From contig JBLNDJ010000037.1 of the NCBI GenBank assembly GCA_050261515.1, positions 1 through 25,475 on the forward strand: a stretch of DNA of 25,475 bases, read 5' to 3'. The position numbers and the translations under genes were made by a program. The number at the start of each line of letters is the position of its first letter. Position 1 is the stretch's first letter. Shown in pieces: positions 22,622 to 25,475 of this stretch. This DNA is from JBLNDJ01 sp050261515. GTDB lineage: Bacteria > Acidobacteriota > Terriglobia > Bryobacterales > Bryobacteraceae. The notes below the pieces were generated by a model that was not told the DNA's origin, ran no database searches, and saw nothing but the letters and a program-made list of their open reading frames with translations.

Positions 22622-23092
22622 ATGTCACGACGAAGAAAAGCGGAACCACGCGAGATCGCGCCGGATGCGACGTACAATTCGACGCTGGTCGAGAAATTCA
22701 TCAATAACATGATGTGGGACGGCAAGAAGGCCGTCGCGCAGAACATCTTCTACGCCGCCATGGACACGATCCGGGAGCGGACAGGCGACGACCCCTTGAA
22801 GCTGTTCAAGAAGGCGGTCGAGAACGCCAAGCCGCTGCTCGAGGTCAAGACGCGCCGCGTGGGCGGCGCCAACTACCAGGTCCCGATCGAGGTGCCGCAG
22901 AACCGCCGCACCAGCCTGGCGTTGCGCTGGCTGATCACGAACGCGCGGTCGCGCCCCGAAAAAGGCATGGCCGAGAAGCTCGCCAACGAGTTGAACGACG
23001 CCGCCAACATGCGCGGCGGGGCGATCAAGAAGAAGGACGACGTGCACCGGATGGCAGAAGCGAACAAGGCGTTCGCGCACTACCGCTGGTAG
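22622..23092 (+). CDS. rpsG: 30S ribosomal protein S7
   Basis: This 156-residue protein has the S7 fold and standard length: SRRRKAEPREIAPDATYNS, VEKFINNMMWDGKKAVAQ, VGGANYQVPIEV, ALRWLITNARSRPEKGMAEK and HRMAEANKAFAHYRW. S7 nucleates assembly of the 30S head by binding 16S rRNA and contacts the E-site tRNA. In E. coli it is the autogenous repressor of the str operon. It follows rpsL by six bases with only a weak ribosome site (AAAGAG), so it is probably translationally coupled to rpsL. A 135-base gap separates it from fusA. Confidence 0.98.
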   Translation: MSRRRKAEPREIAPDATYNSTLVEKFINNMMWDGKKAVAQNIFYAAMDTIRERTGDDPLKLFKKAVENAKPLLEVKTRRVGGANYQVPIEVPQNRRTSLALRWLITNARSRPEKGMAEKLANELNDAANMRGGAIKKKDDVHRMAEANKAFAHYRW

Positions 23093-23182
23093 AGAAAGAG
23101 GCCGTCGCCGCCCGTCATCAGCCGCCGGCAAGCGGGGCTGAGGCGAAGGAAGGCGATGGGGAAAGGTCTGGAGAATTGGCCG

Positions 23183-23210
23183 GCTGAAGGCTGATAGCCG
23201 AAGGCCGATG
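23183..23210 (+). repeat. Two imperfect 14-base tandem units between rpsG and fusA
   Basis: GCTGAAGGCTGATA (23183-23196) is followed directly by GCCGAAGGCCGATG (23197-23210), with 11 of 14 positions identical. The surrounding gap (23093-23227) is purine-rich in its first part and has no open frame of note. It may be a fragment of a dispersed intergenic repeat family. Confidence 0.5.
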
Positions 23211-23227
23211 GCAAGTTTTTATTATTT

Positions 23228-25321
<2,094 letters not shown>

Positions 25322-25354
25322 AGAACTCATCAGGTTGAGGAGATTTCTAGCATC

Positions 25355-25475
25355 ATGGCCAAAGAGAAATTCGACCGCAGCAAACCGCATTTGAACATCG
25401 GGACGATCGGACACATCGATCACGGCAAGACGACGCTGACGGCGGCGATCACAAAGGTGCTGGCGAAGGCGAATC
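25355..25475 (+). CDS. tuf: Translation elongation factor Tu, 5' end only
   Basis: The first 40 codons are present and run off the window end. They encode MAKEKFDRSKPHLNIGTI and the P-loop GHIDHGKT, followed by TLTAAITKVLAK, as in all bacterial EF-Tu proteins, which deliver aminoacyl-tRNA to the ribosome. The valine usual in GHVDHGKT is isoleucine here, a mild change. GAGGAG lies before the ATG with a slightly long spacer. It is the expected fourth gene of the str operon. Confidence 0.97.
   Translation, partial: MAKEKFDRSKPHLNIGTIGHIDHGKTTLTAAITKVLAKAN

Overview
The window comes from the chromosome of a high-GC diderm bacterium. The evidence is a tripartite RND pump with a TolC-like channel, an OmpA-domain protein and a str operon in the order rpsL-rpsG-fusA-tuf. 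Gene content (KorAB without extra subunits, secreted GH36 alpha-galactosidase, DUF937-OmpA protein) suggests an Acidobacteriota/Solibacter-like organism. That placement is an inference from general style, not proven by any marker.

Bases 1 to about 5203 look like the right-hand part of an integrated mobile element. The base composition is visibly less GC-rich than the rest. It holds a poorly defined small ORF, a small PD-(D/E)XK-like protein behind a good promoter, a large single-chain restriction-modification enzyme (nuclease, N6-adenine methylase and specificity region in 1091 residues) and a convergent tyrosine recombinase. Just upstream of the recombinase lies the 5' half of a tRNA-Pro gene, which stops in the anticodon loop. 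This marks the element/chromosome junction; the left end is outside the window.

Bases 5332-12029 (minus strand) form a compact tetR - outer membrane channel - lipoprotein adaptor - RND permease operon. The genes abut or nearly abut, and a perfect 16-bp palindrome lies directly upstream of tetR as the probable operator. Next come a membrane-anchored DUF937-OmpA protein and a small zinc-ribbon protein. A translationally coupled minus-strand set follows: korA, korB, a TrmJ-like RNA methyltransferase and a 72-residue ferredoxin-fold-like protein.

From 17923 a secreted GH36 alpha-galactosidase reads rightward and ends at a hairpin terminator shared with a convergent ErpA/IscA-type Fe-S carrier. 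An ECF sigma factor, a zinc-finger anti-sigma factor and a Spy/CpxP-like membrane-anchored protein follow as an envelope-stress module. The end of the window is the str operon. It has a clear sigma-70-type promoter, a roughly 240-nt structured leader with stacked hairpins, then rpsL (GTG start), rpsG, fusA and the first 40 codons of tuf.

The most interesting points are the tRNA-Pro half-gene with an integrase reading away from the tRNA promoter, the small nuclease-like gene without a normal start codon, and the structured rpsL leader with a tRNA-T-arm-like segment. No CRISPR array or intact insertion sequence was seen.
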